A stretch of DNA of 64,000 nt from Thalassobellus sediminis (GCF_044386045.1 NZ_JBISCD010000040.1:1984001-2048000); one strand, 5' to 3'; positions 1-9,236 are shown, numbered from the stretch's first letter. Notes: generated by a model not told the origin, from the sequence alone. Numbers and translations are program-made.

Positions 1-2
1 TT

Positions 3-203
3 GAAGATTGGATGGAAGTTGTTTCTAAGCCTAGAGATTTTAGAGGAGAAGTAATATCAAATTTTAATATAAATAAAAAGACAAATAGTTTTAGTTATTT
101 TTTGAAGAATAAACTGTTTGTTAAGTTTTTTTCTATTTCTTTTTTCAATAGGTTAATATTAAAATGGAAAGGATTACCAAAACAAGTGGTAAAAAAATAT
201 TAA
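3..203 (+). CDS. C-terminal end of an unidentified protein (cut by window edge)
   Basis: The reading frame is open from base 3 and stops at 201-203, so this is the tail of a gene that begins left of the window. The methionine at 12 is probably internal. About 66 residues are visible: a charged first part, then a Phe/Leu/Ile-rich basic stretch and a Lys-rich end. One base separates its stop from the next start, so it belongs to the glycan operon. A glycosyl-, acyl- or sulfotransferase tail would fit the setting, but nothing visible identifies it. Confidence 0.55.
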   Translation, partial: EDWMEVVSKPRDFRGEVISNFNINKKTNSFSYFLKNKLFVKFFSISFFNRLILKWKGLPKQVVKKY

Positions 204-204
204 G

Positions 205-1128
205 ATGAAGAATAGTCCAGAATTCTCTATACTAATAACAACTAAAAACAGGTTAAAAGATTTAAAAGAAACGTTAAATCGACTCTCTAGTTTTATTAAA
301 AATGATAATGTGGAATTTATTATTTGTGATGATGGTTCGTCTGATGGTACTTCAGATTATATTGAGGCTAATTATAGAACAATACGGTTAATAAAAAACA
401 CAAAAAGCAAAGGGCTTATATTTAGCAGAAACAGATTGCTTAATGTAACAAAAGCAAAATATGCTATTACTTTAGATGATGATGCGCATATTGTATCACA
501 TAATGCTTTAGAAATAATTTCTAAATTTTTTAATACCCATAAACAATGTGCTGTTATGGCATTTAGAATTTTTTGGGGAAAAGAAATGCCTGAACACACA
601 AATCATACACTTAAAAATGAACGTGTAAAAGGCTTTGTAGGTTGTGGACATGTATGGCGTATGGATGCCTGGAGAGATATACCAAACTATCCAGATTGGT
701 TTGTTTTTTATGGAGAAGAGGAATTTGCTAGTTTTAAGTTGTTTAAAAAAGATTGGGAAATATGGTTTGTTCCAGATGTTCTGGTGCATCATCGCGTAGA
801 TATAAAATCAAGAATACACGATAAAGATTATATCACAAGATTAAGACGTTCGTTACGATCAGGTTGGTATTTGTATCTATTGTTTTATCCATTAAGGCTA
901 ATTCCTAGGAAGTTAGTGTATACTTTATGGATGCAATTAAAGTTAAAAGTTTTTAAAGGAGATTTGAAAGCTTTTATAGCTATTTTAGGGGTTATTTTTG
1001 ATTTAATAATTAATGTTCCGAAATTATTAATTACAAGAAACGCTTTGACTAATTTACAGTACCAAAAATATATGAGTTTACCAGATTCAATTATTTATTG
1101 GCAACCATTAAAGAAACAAGAAAGATGA
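205..1128 (+). CDS. Glycosyltransferase family 2
   Basis: This 307-residue protein has the GT-A fold signature of family 2. A nucleotide-sugar binding motif CDDGSSDGT lies at residues 41-49, the metal-binding LDDDAH at 90-95, and an acidic GEEE at 170-173 at the usual catalytic-base position. His195-His196 follow. The last 100 residues are basic with hydrophobic stretches, suggesting membrane association. It would add one sugar to a lipid-linked repeat unit on the cytoplasmic face. Its stop overlaps the start of the methyltransferase by 4 bases (ATGA). Donor and linkage cannot be read from the sequence. Confidence 0.9.
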   Translation: MKNSPEFSILITTKNRLKDLKETLNRLSSFIKNDNVEFIICDDGSSDGTSDYIEANYRTIRLIKNTKSKGLIFSRNRLLNVTKAKYAITLDDDAHIVSHNALEIISKFFNTHKQCAVMAFRIFWGKEMPEHTNHTLKNERVKGFVGCGHVWRMDAWRDIPNYPDWFVFYGEEEFASFKLFKKDWEIWFVPDVLVHHRVDIKSRIHDKDYITRLRRSLRSGWYLYLLFYPLRLIPRKLVYTLWMQLKLKVFKGDLKAFIAILGVIFDLIINVPKLLITRNALTNLQYQKYMSLPDSIIYWQPLKKQER

Positions 1129-1895
1129 GTATTGTGAATTTTTTTAAAAAAAATATGTCATATCAGCAGAAGCTGAAAATTAAATATAAATTAAGGTTTT
1201 TTAAAGCTTTCTTTTACTCATTTAATTTGTCTAAAATAGCAGTAACACATAAAACTGATAAGTTTGGGTATCATTTTTACACACCTCATTATCAAAATCA
1301 CTTTAAAAAGTATAAATTTAAAAGAAATAATATTTTAGAAATAGGCGTTGGAGGTTATGAAGATCCATTTATAGGAGGTAATTCTTTAAGAATGTGGAAA
1401 TCGTATTTTCCGTTTTCTAAAATATTTGCTTTAGATATATATGATAAATCATTTCTTCAAGAAAAAAGAATCAAAATTTTTAAAGGAAGTCAAGTAGATT
1501 TTGAATTTTTAAATGAAGTGACTAATGAGATTGGAGATATTGACCTTATTATTGATGATGGAAGTCATATAAATGAACATGTTATTGAAAGCTTTAAATA
1601 CCTTTTCCCTAAACTTAAAAAAGGAGGTGTTTATGTTGTAGAAGATACGCAAACATCATACTGGAAAGATTATGGAGGAGACTCAGTGAATTTTAATAAC
1701 AAGGAAACTATATATGGTTTTTTTAAATCGCTAATTGATTGTTTAAACAATGAAGAGTTTATTATTGATAATTACCAAAAATCGTATTATGATAAGCATA
1801 TTGTTGCAATGCATTTTTATCATAATATGATATTTATTTACAAAGGAGATAACAATGAATTATCTAATAAAGTAAGGCAAAATAAATTTAAGTAA
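1125..1895 (+). CDS. Class I SAM-dependent methyltransferase, MycE-like
   Basis: The 256-residue protein carries a SAM-binding motif LEIGVGGYED at 71-80, an acidic loop DIYD at 104-107, the motif IIDDGSH at 142-148 and VVEDTQTSYW at 171-180. The last two resemble macrolide sugar O-methyltransferases of the MycE type, where the acidic residues bind a metal. I chose the ATG at 1125, which overlaps the preceding stop, rather than an upstream in-frame codon at 1098 inside the previous gene. By context it probably O-methylates a sugar of the surface glycan, perhaps a terminal residue. The substrate is an inference. Confidence 0.8.
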   Translation: MSIVNFFKKNMSYQQKLKIKYKLRFFKAFFYSFNLSKIAVTHKTDKFGYHFYTPHYQNHFKKYKFKRNNILEIGVGGYEDPFIGGNSLRMWKSYFPFSKIFALDIYDKSFLQEKRIKIFKGSQVDFEFLNEVTNEIGDIDLIIDDGSHINEHVIESFKYLFPKLKKGGVYVVEDTQTSYWKDYGGDSVNFNNKETIYGFFKSLIDCLNNEEFIIDNYQKSYYDKHIVAMHFYHNMIFIYKGDNNELSNKVRQNKFK

Positions 1896-1897
1896 TT

Positions 1898-2803
1898 ATG
1901 TTAGTCTTTTCAAATTTAGGAATAAAAGGGAATTTCGGAAATCAACTATTTCAAGTAGCCTCAACTATTGGAATAGCTAACAAGAATAGACATGAATTTA
2001 CTTTTCCAAAATGGGAATATGCTGCTTATTTCGACTTCAATTTTCCTTTATATGATGAAAAGTTAGATTATCAACTCATAAAAGAAAATGAATATTGTTA
2101 TAACAAGGTTGAATTACCTGATGGGAATTATAACTTAAATGGTTGGTTTCAATCTGAAAAGTATTTTGATGTAGAAGCAGTTAATAGCTGTTTTAAATTC
2201 AAGCAAGAAATTATTAATAAAGTTAAAACTAAATATAGTGAAGTTCTTTCTAAAAGGAATATATTAATATCGGTAAGGCGTGGCGATTTTGTTAATCACC
2301 CGTATTATTATCAATTAGATTATAAATATTATTTTTTAGGGATCATTAAAAATTTTCCAGATTGGAAAGAAAGAACCTTGATTTTTACGAGTGATGATAT
2401 TAATTATTGCAAAAAACATTTTAAATTTTTAAAAAACACAGTTTTTATAGATAATACTCCTGCAATTGAACAACTTGCTCTAGGTACGTTATGTAAAGAC
2501 TTTGTAATAAGTAATTCTACATTTTCTTGGTGGTTAGCTTGGTTGGGAGAAAGACAAGACTCAAAAATTATTAGACCTATTCAAAATTTTAGAGGTAAAT
2601 TTAGAGCATCAAATAACGATAAAGATTATTTTCCAGACAGGTGGTTAGCTTTTAATTCAAAAACAGAGTCGTTAGGTGTAAAGTATATTAATTTAATAAT
2701 AAAAGGAACATATTTTAAATTTTTAAAACACACACAATATTATTATAAGTTGTCATTAAAAAACATTAAGAAATTCATTAAAAAAATAATAGGAAGAAAG
2801 TAA
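1898..2803 (+). CDS. Alpha-1,2-fucosyltransferase-like protein (GT11)
   Basis: The 301-residue length and motifs fit glycosyltransferase family 11. GNFGNQLFQ lies at 11-19 (the usual start is G-x-GNQ-x-FQ), the GDP-fucose binding motif VRRGD at 126-130, and NSTFSWW at 206-212, which is typical of the third conserved block. Family members transfer fucose from GDP-fucose to the 2-position of galactose. The C-terminus is basic and probably membrane-facing. It starts 2 bases after the methyltransferase and 5 bases before neuA. No GDP-fucose synthesis genes (gmd, fcl) are in the window. Confidence 0.88.
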   Translation: MLVFSNLGIKGNFGNQLFQVASTIGIANKNRHEFTFPKWEYAAYFDFNFPLYDEKLDYQLIKENEYCYNKVELPDGNYNLNGWFQSEKYFDVEAVNSCFKFKQEIINKVKTKYSEVLSKRNILISVRRGDFVNHPYYYQLDYKYYFLGIIKNFPDWKERTLIFTSDDINYCKKHFKFLKNTVFIDNTPAIEQLALGTLCKDFVISNSTFSWWLAWLGERQDSKIIRPIQNFRGKFRASNNDKDYFPDRWLAFNSKTESLGVKYINLIIKGTYFKFLKHTQYYYKLSLKNIKKFIKKIIGRK

Positions 2804-2808
2804 TTAAT

Positions 2809-3477
2809 TTGAAAACCATAGCCATCATACCCGCAAGAGGAAACTCAAAACGATTACCAAATAAAAACATAAAGTTGTTAGGAGGCATTCCGTTGTTGGT
2901 TCACAGTATTAACTATGCAAAACAATTTGATTGTATTGATGCTATTTATGTGTCCACAGATAATAATGATATAAAACAAATAGCTTTAAAATACGGTGCC
3001 TTAGTTATTGATAGACCCAATGATTTATCAGGTGATTTAGAACCTACTGTAACCGCTTTAAAACATGTTTTAGAAACTATTAATGATAATGCTATTGAAA
3101 ATGTGGTGTTATTACAGCCTACAAATCCGTTACGTCCTAAAGCATTATTAAATGATGTGTTTACTAAATTTATTAGCGGAGATTATGATAGTATTATGAC
3201 AGTTACTAGAAATCATCATAAACTAGGAAAAATATCTGAAAATACTTTTATCCCATTTAATTATACTATGGGACAACGTAGTCAAGATTTAGAACCCTTA
3301 TATTATGAAAACGGATTGCTGTATATTACAAAAGCAAAACTTATTTTTGAAGATAAAATTTTAGGAAATAATAATTTTCCGTTTGTTGTAGAGCATCCTT
3401 TTGAAAATGTTGATATTGATACAGAAGATGATTTTGTATATGCTCAATTTATATTAAAAGAATTTATTAATGAATAA
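2809..3477 (+). CDS. neuA: Acylneuraminate cytidylyltransferase (CMP-sialic acid synthetase)
   Basis: This enzyme activates a nonulosonic acid with CTP. The N-terminus has the CMP-sugar synthetase motif IIPARGNSKRLPNKN at 6-20, LQPTNPLR lies at 102-109, and an acidic VDIDTEDD lies close to the C-terminus. The length of 222 residues equals the catalytic domain alone. The start codon is TTG: no in-frame ATG lies upstream before a stop, and the motif begins at residue 6. It overlaps neuB by 8 bases. The substrate may be Neu5Ac or a related acid such as legionaminic acid; the sequence alone does not decide. Confidence 0.93.
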   Translation: MKTIAIIPARGNSKRLPNKNIKLLGGIPLLVHSINYAKQFDCIDAIYVSTDNNDIKQIALKYGALVIDRPNDLSGDLEPTVTALKHVLETINDNAIENVVLLQPTNPLRPKALLNDVFTKFISGDYDSIMTVTRNHHKLGKISENTFIPFNYTMGQRSQDLEPLYYENGLLYITKAKLIFEDKILGNNNFPFVVEHPFENVDIDTEDDFVYAQFILKEFINE

Positions 3478-4513
3478 CCCATTTATAGAAATAGCAGGAC
3501 GTAAAATAGGTCAAGATTATCCGCCATTAGTAATTGCAGAAATAGGTATAAACCATGAAGGCTCTTTAAAAGTGGCAAAAGAAATGGTGGATGCCGCTCA
3601 CAGAGCAGGTGTTGAGGTTGTAAAACACCAAACACATATTGTCGAAGACGAAATGAGTAGTGTTGCTAAACAAGTGATTCCGGGTAATGCCGATGTGTCT
3701 ATTTACGACATCATGGAACGCTGTGCTCTTAATGAAGCCGACGAATTAGAATTAAAAAATTATGTTGAAAGTAAAGGCATGATTTTTATATCTACACCAT
3801 TTTCTAGAGCTGCCGCCGAACGTTTAAATAGATTTAACGTATCTGCGTATAAGATAGGTTCAGGAGAATGTAATAATTATCCGTTATTAGAACATATTGC
3901 TCAATTTGGGAAACCTGTTATTTTAAGTACAGGAATGAACACCATTGGGAGTGTAAAAAAAGCAGTGGCAATTTTTGACAGACATCATGTGCCGGTAGCT
4001 TTACTTCATACCACTAATTTATATCCAACTCCAAGCCATTTAGTACGTTTTGGGGCTCTGATGGAATTGCATGAAGCCTTTCCTGATAAAGTTTTTGGAC
4101 TAAGTGATCATACCTTAAATAATAATGCTTGTTTAGGAGCAGTCGCATTAGGTGCCTCTATTTTAGAACGTCATTTTACAGACCATATGGAACGTCAAGG
4201 ACCAGATATTGTTTGTAGTATGGATGAGGCCACTTGTAAAAATCTTATTATGAGTAGTAAAGAAATAGCTTTAATGCGAGGTGGTAAAAAAGAACCAGCC
4301 AAAGAAGAACAGGTAACTATTGATTTTGCATTTGCTACGGTGTGTAGTATTTCAAATATTGAAAAAGGCGATTTATTTACAAAAGATAATATTTGGGTAA
4401 AACGTCCTGGAACAGGTGAGATTCTAGCTGAAAAATTTGAAAATATTCTAGGAAAGAGGGCTACTCGAAGTATTAATAATGATGAGCAATTAATTTGGGA
4501 AGATATTGAATAG
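3470..4513 (+). CDS. neuB: N-acetylneuraminate (nonulosonate) synthase
   Basis: The 347-residue protein condenses phosphoenolpyruvate with N-acetylmannosamine or a related hexose. The TIM-barrel part begins with AEIGINHEG at 23-31, followed by VKHQTH at 51-56 and the GSGECNN and STGMNT blocks in the middle. A C-terminal antifreeze-like (SAF) domain covers about residues 285-345 and contains KRPGTG. The length is that of a complete NeuB. It overlaps neuA by 8 bases and neuC by 8 bases, so the three enzymes are translationally coupled in pathway-related order. Confidence 0.94.
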   Translation: MNNPFIEIAGRKIGQDYPPLVIAEIGINHEGSLKVAKEMVDAAHRAGVEVVKHQTHIVEDEMSSVAKQVIPGNADVSIYDIMERCALNEADELELKNYVESKGMIFISTPFSRAAAERLNRFNVSAYKIGSGECNNYPLLEHIAQFGKPVILSTGMNTIGSVKKAVAIFDRHHVPVALLHTTNLYPTPSHLVRFGALMELHEAFPDKVFGLSDHTLNNNACLGAVALGASILERHFTDHMERQGPDIVCSMDEATCKNLIMSSKEIALMRGGKKEPAKEEQVTIDFAFATVCSISNIEKGDLFTKDNIWVKRPGTGEILAEKFENILGKRATRSINNDEQLIWEDIE

Positions 4514-5633
4514 AATAAAAAAAATAGCATTTCTTACAGGTACAAGAGCCGATTTTGGTAAAATGAAATCACTCATCCAAGTTGTTGAAAATCACAACAA
4601 TTTTGAAGCCCATATTTTTGTTACAGGCATGCATCTGCTAGAAAACTATGGGTACACACTTATAGAAGTAGAGCGGTGTGGTTTTAAAAACATTTCAACA
4701 TTTAGAAATGATACCGATGAAGCTACCATGGATTTAACCTTGGCTAAAACCATCTCAGGATTTTCAAAATTTATTCAAAAAGTCCAACCCGATTTAATTG
4801 TGATTCATGGCGATCGAGTAGAAGCCCTAGCAGGAGCTATTGTAGGGAGTTTAAATAATATTTTAGTTGCACATGTAGAAGGCGGTGAATTGTCTGGAAC
4901 AATAGATGAATTATTGAGACATGCCACCAGTAAAATGAGTCATATCCATTTTGTTGCTAATAATAAAGCTAAATTATTGTTAGAGCAAATGGGAGAACTG
5001 CCAGAATCTATTTATAGTATAGGTTCTCCTGATGTAGATATTATGTTTTCTAATAATTTACCTGATTTACAAACCGTAAAAACGTATTATAATATATCTT
5101 TTAATGATTATGCAGTTGCTATGTTTCATCCAGTTACAACAGAACATAATCAAATGGAAAATTATGCTAGTGAATTTGTAAATGCTTTAATACATAGCAA
5201 CAAAAATTATGTAGTTATTTATCCGAATAATGATTTAGGAAGTCAAACCATTTTAGATGCATACCAAGTGTTACTTAAGCATCCAAATTTTAGAGTATTT
5301 CCATCAGTACGATTTGAATATTTTTTAACCTTATTAAAACATTCCAACTTTATTATAGGTAATAGTAGTGCAGGTGTTAGAGAAGCTCCTTATTATGGGA
5401 TTTCCACTATAAATATTGGAACACGACAAAATAACAGAGCGTTTTCTAATTCTATAATTAATACCGATTATAATGAAGAAGATATACTGAATGGGATAGA
5501 ACAGGTGAAAAATATTGAACCTCAAGAAATATCTGAATTTGGAACAGGTAATAGTGCTGAAGGATTTTTAAAAGCATTAGAATTAGAATCGTTTTGGAAC
5601 ACGAATCATCAAAAACAATTTAAGGAATTGTAA
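4506..5633 (+). CDS. neuC: UDP-GlcNAc 2-epimerase, hydrolysing (NeuC type)
   Basis: The 375-residue GT-B-fold enzyme converts UDP-N-acetylglucosamine to free N-acetylmannosamine, the first step before NeuB. Visible motifs are FLTGTRADFGK at 9-19, HGDR at 101-104, HVEGGE at 123-128, and GNSSAG in the C-terminal nucleotide-binding half. The start is TTG inside the neuB end; the motif at residue 9 leaves no room for a later start. It shares one base with the next gene (TAATG). A GDP-sugar-using legionaminate-type epimerase (LegG) is a close relative and cannot be excluded. Confidence 0.92.
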   Translation: MNRIKKIAFLTGTRADFGKMKSLIQVVENHNNFEAHIFVTGMHLLENYGYTLIEVERCGFKNISTFRNDTDEATMDLTLAKTISGFSKFIQKVQPDLIVIHGDRVEALAGAIVGSLNNILVAHVEGGELSGTIDELLRHATSKMSHIHFVANNKAKLLLEQMGELPESIYSIGSPDVDIMFSNNLPDLQTVKTYYNISFNDYAVAMFHPVTTEHNQMENYASEFVNALIHSNKNYVVIYPNNDLGSQTILDAYQVLLKHPNFRVFPSVRFEYFLTLLKHSNFIIGNSSAGVREAPYYGISTINIGTRQNNRAFSNSIINTDYNEEDILNGIEQVKNIEPQEISEFGTGNSAEGFLKALELESFWNTNHQKQFKEL

Positions 5634-7018
5634 TGAAAAAATTAGGTTTAGTAATTACAGATGGTGTTGGTTTTAGAAATTTTATTTTAAGCAATTTTCT
5701 AAAATATGCAGAAGAAACGTTTGATGAGGTAGTCATTTTATCATGCTTGCCAAAAGATGTTTATAAGGATAACACAAGCATTCGAGTTATAGAATTAGAT
5801 GTGTTTGAAGAAAGGTTTAAAACTTGGTTTTTTAGAAAGACTAAAGAAATAGCACATCTTAAATTACATAAAAAAGGTAATTTAGGCATTCAAGATAATT
5901 TAAAGACAAACGATTCAAAACTGAAAACAACTAGAGGTTATGCAACACGCTTTATATATAAGCTAACTTCTTTGTTTCATTCAGAAAATAATATTCAACA
6001 GTTTCAGATACTGCAAAACTTCACGTTTAAAAATCATAAAATCACTAAAAACTATCATGCTGTTTTAAAAAAAGAACAGTTTAGTATGTTGTTTTTTACA
6101 CATCAGCGTCCACCATATATTACGCCTTTAGTTTATGCAGCAAAGCAAATTAAACTAAAAACATCTGCCTTTATTTTTAGTTGGGATAATTTAGCTTCTA
6201 AAGGAAGGATGGCTTCAAATTTTGACTATTATTTAGTTTGGAGCGACTTAATGAAACAAGATTTACTTCAGTTTTATAAAGCAATAAAAGAACAACAAAT
6301 TAAAGTTGTGGGCACACCTCAATTTGTGCCTTATGTTATGCCTGAATATAAAGTGTTGAAGCAAGATTTTAATTCAGAATTTAATTTAGATAGTAAATTA
6401 AAAACCATTTGTTTTAGTTGTGGTGATATTTCTACGAGTAAGAATGATGAATTGTATATTGAAACCATTGCAAATGCTATTAAAAATAATAAAATAGAGC
6501 AGGTTAATTTTATTGTTAGAACGTCTCCGGCCGAAGACCCAATACGTTTTCAATCTTTAGTTGAAAACTTTTCTTTTATAAAATGGAATTTTCCAAAATG
6601 GAAGCAAGTACGAGCAAATCATCAAGAATCTTGGTCACAACGTATTCCAACAGTTGAAGATGTTAAGCAATTAAGAGCACTTTTAGAGTATTCAGACTTA
6701 AATATAAATATGCTTTCTACCATGAGTTTAGATTTTATGTTGTTTGATAAGTCGGTAATTAATCCTATTTTCGGAAATGCTACAAATGGTTTGTATAACG
6801 ATCAGCGTTTTTTAGGATATGCTCATATTCAGCATTTAGTTAATAGTAAATCATCTAAAGTTGTAAAAAATAAAGATGAATTATTGATTGCTATTTCAAA
6901 CTATTTAAAAAAAGATACAGATTCCGAAAACAGGAAAAACTTTATAACTCAACAAGTAGGTGTGCCTTTAGAAGAGACTAGTAGTAAATTAGTGAGGTGT
7001 TTAAAAGAATGGATTTAA
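5633..7018 (+). CDS. Unassigned GT-B-like glycosyltransferase; candidate sialyltransferase
   Basis: I do not recognise a named family. The 461-residue protein has a Rossmann-like start (LGLVITDGVGFRN), HQRPP at 157-161, SWDNLASKG at 183-191 and VVGTPQF at 225-231. That series recalls GT-B transferases related to glycerophosphotransferases, in which a similar W-D-N-x2-S-K-G block precedes the second domain. The C-terminal half has a conserved-looking STMSLDFMLFDK. It starts within the neuC stop codon, so it is translated with the sialic-acid enzymes. Sialyltransferase function is inferred only from that position. Confidence 0.6.
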   Translation: MKKLGLVITDGVGFRNFILSNFLKYAEETFDEVVILSCLPKDVYKDNTSIRVIELDVFEERFKTWFFRKTKEIAHLKLHKKGNLGIQDNLKTNDSKLKTTRGYATRFIYKLTSLFHSENNIQQFQILQNFTFKNHKITKNYHAVLKKEQFSMLFFTHQRPPYITPLVYAAKQIKLKTSAFIFSWDNLASKGRMASNFDYYLVWSDLMKQDLLQFYKAIKEQQIKVVGTPQFVPYVMPEYKVLKQDFNSEFNLDSKLKTICFSCGDISTSKNDELYIETIANAIKNNKIEQVNFIVRTSPAEDPIRFQSLVENFSFIKWNFPKWKQVRANHQESWSQRIPTVEDVKQLRALLEYSDLNINMLSTMSLDFMLFDKSVINPIFGNATNGLYNDQRFLGYAHIQHLVNSKSSKVVKNKDELLIAISNYLKKDTDSENRKNFITQQVGVPLEETSSKLVRCLKEWI

Positions 7019-8097
7019 AACCAAAACACATAGCAGTAATATGTAACTACGAACTTCTTGAAGATCGCGTGGGAGGGATGGATTATTTTTTCTGGGCTTT
7101 CAACACATCATGTAAAAAGCAAAATATACATGTAGATTGGTTTTTCCCTAATACAGCTATGTATGGAGATTACAATACCTTTAATATAATATCTTGTAAA
7201 AGAGATACTTTAGAACAAGGATTTATTTCATATATAAAAGAACAAAAGGTTCAATATTCAAATATTGTAACTCATTTTGTGGAATTATGTACTTCTTTTT
7301 TTGCAGATATTAGAAAACACCAAAAAGCTAAAGTTATAGCGGTAGATCATAATCCAAGACCATTAGCAGGTTATCCGCTAAAAAAACAGTTAAAAAAGAA
7401 ACTAAAGGGGTTTTTGTATTCAAAATATATTGATTTGTTTATTGGTGTTTCAAATTATACAAGTCAGGCCATTTTACATGATTTCGGAAGCTTTTTAAAA
7501 CCCAAAACTCAGACTATTTACAATGGCGTTTTAATAGACGATATTATTCTTAAAACAACAGCAAGAAAAAAAGAGAATCCAGAGTTTTTAGTAGTTTCTC
7601 ATTTAAGGTTTTCAAAAGGGATACAAGATTTAATACAAGCTGTTAATTTATTGTCGGAGAATTTAAAAAATGATTTAAAGATAGATGTTTATGGAGATGG
7701 TCCCTATAGGAAGGAATTAATAACGTTAATAAAAACATATAATCTAGATTCTGTTTTTAATTTTAAAGGCAGCCATTCTAATTTAAAGGCGTTGTATAAA
7801 GAATATGATTATATGATTCAACCCACACACATGGAATGTTTTAGTTTGTCTATTTTAGAAAGTTTAGCGGCTAATATTCCTGTAATAACAACACCAGTAG
7901 GAGGTAATACCGAAGTTGTAACAAATAATGAAAATGGATTTATATTTGAAACTAAAAACACTAAGGTTTTGTCTAATTTGTTAGCAGAAACAATTAAAGG
8001 AGAAAAGTGTATTTCGGGTAATACAAGACCTTTAATAGAAAATGAGTTTTCAATAAATAGAATGGTGGAGGAGCACTTGAAACTTTTAAGGACATGA
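7009..8097 (+). CDS. Glycosyltransferase family 4
   Basis: This 362-residue GT-B protein has YNGV at 171-174, GDGP at 229-232 and the retaining E-x7-E motif ECFSLSILE at 276-284, followed by a PVGGNTEV donor-binding loop. I start it at ATG 7009, which overlaps the preceding stop by 10 bases, instead of GTG at 6997. Family 4 enzymes use NDP-sugars with retention of configuration. It would elongate the lipid-linked repeat. The stop overlaps the next ATG by 4 bases. Confidence 0.88.
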   Translation: MDLKPKHIAVICNYELLEDRVGGMDYFFWAFNTSCKKQNIHVDWFFPNTAMYGDYNTFNIISCKRDTLEQGFISYIKEQKVQYSNIVTHFVELCTSFFADIRKHQKAKVIAVDHNPRPLAGYPLKKQLKKKLKGFLYSKYIDLFIGVSNYTSQAILHDFGSFLKPKTQTIYNGVLIDDIILKTTARKKENPEFLVVSHLRFSKGIQDLIQAVNLLSENLKNDLKIDVYGDGPYRKELITLIKTYNLDSVFNFKGSHSNLKALYKEYDYMIQPTHMECFSLSILESLAANIPVITTPVGGNTEVVTNNENGFIFETKNTKVLSNLLAETIKGEKCISGNTRPLIENEFSINRMVEEHLKLLRT

Positions 8098-9236
8098 AAA
8101 TAGCATTTTTAACACCAGAATATCCACACCCGAAAACAGGAAGTGCAGGTGGTATAGGAACCAGTATTCTAAATTTATCAAAAGCACTTTCTGCTTTAGG
8201 TCATGAAATAAGTATTCTTGTTTATAGACAAAAAGAAGATGACTATTTTATAGAAAATAATATTCATTTTTATAAAATAAAAAACATAAAAGTAAAAGGA
8301 TTATCTCTCATTCTTACTCAAAAAAAAGTAGAGCGATTTATTAATTCGTTATATGATTCTGGTAAGATAGATATTGTTGAAGCTCCAGATTGGACAGGTT
8401 TTACAGCATTTGTAAATCCAAAATGCCCATTGGTTATTAGAGAAAATGGAAGTGACACTTATTTTTGTCATTTAGATAATAGAAAAGTAAAATTTAAAAA
8501 TAAGTTTCTTGAAAAACGGGCGCTTAAAAAAGCAGATGGTATAATCAGTGTTAGTGCTTTTACAGGAAATGTAACTAATAAACTGTTGAGTTTAAATAGA
8601 GAATTCACTGTAATTCCTAATAGTATAGATGCATCGATGTTTCAACCGAAAAAGAAACAGACAAAAAAAATGAGTATTCTCTATTTTGGAACGCTTATTA
8701 GGAAAAAAGGACTTCTGGAGTTACCTGAAATTTTTAATTTAGTTCATAAAGTCAATACTCAGGTGAAATTGATTCTTGTTGGTAAAGATAGTAGAGATGT
8801 AAAAACAAATTCATCTTCTACTTGGCAATTAATGCAACCTTTGTTTAATGCACAGTCAATTAAAAGCGTGACGTATTTAGGAGCTGTAGATTATTCGAAA
8901 ATTCAAGATTTAATTCAAGACGTCACAGTTTGTGTGTTTCCTACTTTTGCCGAAGCTTTACCCGTATCTTGGCTAGAAGCCATGGCTATGGAAAAAGCTA
9001 TTGTTGCATCAAATATAGGTTGGGCAAATGAGATGATTGATGATGGTAAAGAAGGTTTTTTAGTGCATCCAAAACAGCATAAACAATATGCAGAACGTAT
9101 TTTAGAATTGCTAGATGATGATGAAAAACAAAATCAATTTGGTCTAGCAGCACGAAAAAAAGTTAAAGAAAAATTCAGTCATGATATGGTAGCCAAAAGA
9201 TCTGTAGAATTTTATAAAACCATACTTAAATATTGA
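8094..9236 (+). CDS. Glycosyltransferase family 4
   Basis: The 380-residue protein shows a full family 4 pattern. A glycine-rich GSAGGIG lies at 16-22 in the first Rossmann fold, PNSID at 175-179 at the domain boundary, LYFGTLIRKKG at 196-206, and the catalytic E-x7-E motif EALPVSWLE at 287-295 followed by GWANEMI. The length is normal for a cytosolic or peripheral enzyme. It overlaps both neighbours (ATGA upstream, TTGA downstream), consistent with one transcript. The sugar donor is not predictable. Confidence 0.9.
   Translation: MKIAFLTPEYPHPKTGSAGGIGTSILNLSKALSALGHEISILVYRQKEDDYFIENNIHFYKIKNIKVKGLSLILTQKKVERFINSLYDSGKIDIVEAPDWTGFTAFVNPKCPLVIRENGSDTYFCHLDNRKVKFKNKFLEKRALKKADGIISVSAFTGNVTNKLLSLNREFTVIPNSIDASMFQPKKKQTKKMSILYFGTLIRKKGLLELPEIFNLVHKVNTQVKLILVGKDSRDVKTNSSSTWQLMQPLFNAQSIKSVTYLGAVDYSKIQDLIQDVTVCVFPTFAEALPVSWLEAMAMEKAIVASNIGWANEMIDDGKEGFLVHPKQHKQYAERILELLDDDEKQNQFGLAARKKVKEKFSHDMVAKRSVEFYKTILKY

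Noticed and set aside
508..792. Minus-strand frame inside the first GT2 gene
   Set aside because: It lies fully within a gene with clear GT2 motifs and has an unlikely residue mix. It is a shadow of the coding strand.
2809..5633. Reading the neu cassette as a legionaminic-acid pathway
   Set aside because: No legB, legC or legH homologue is in the window. It stays an alternative because the region to the left is unseen.
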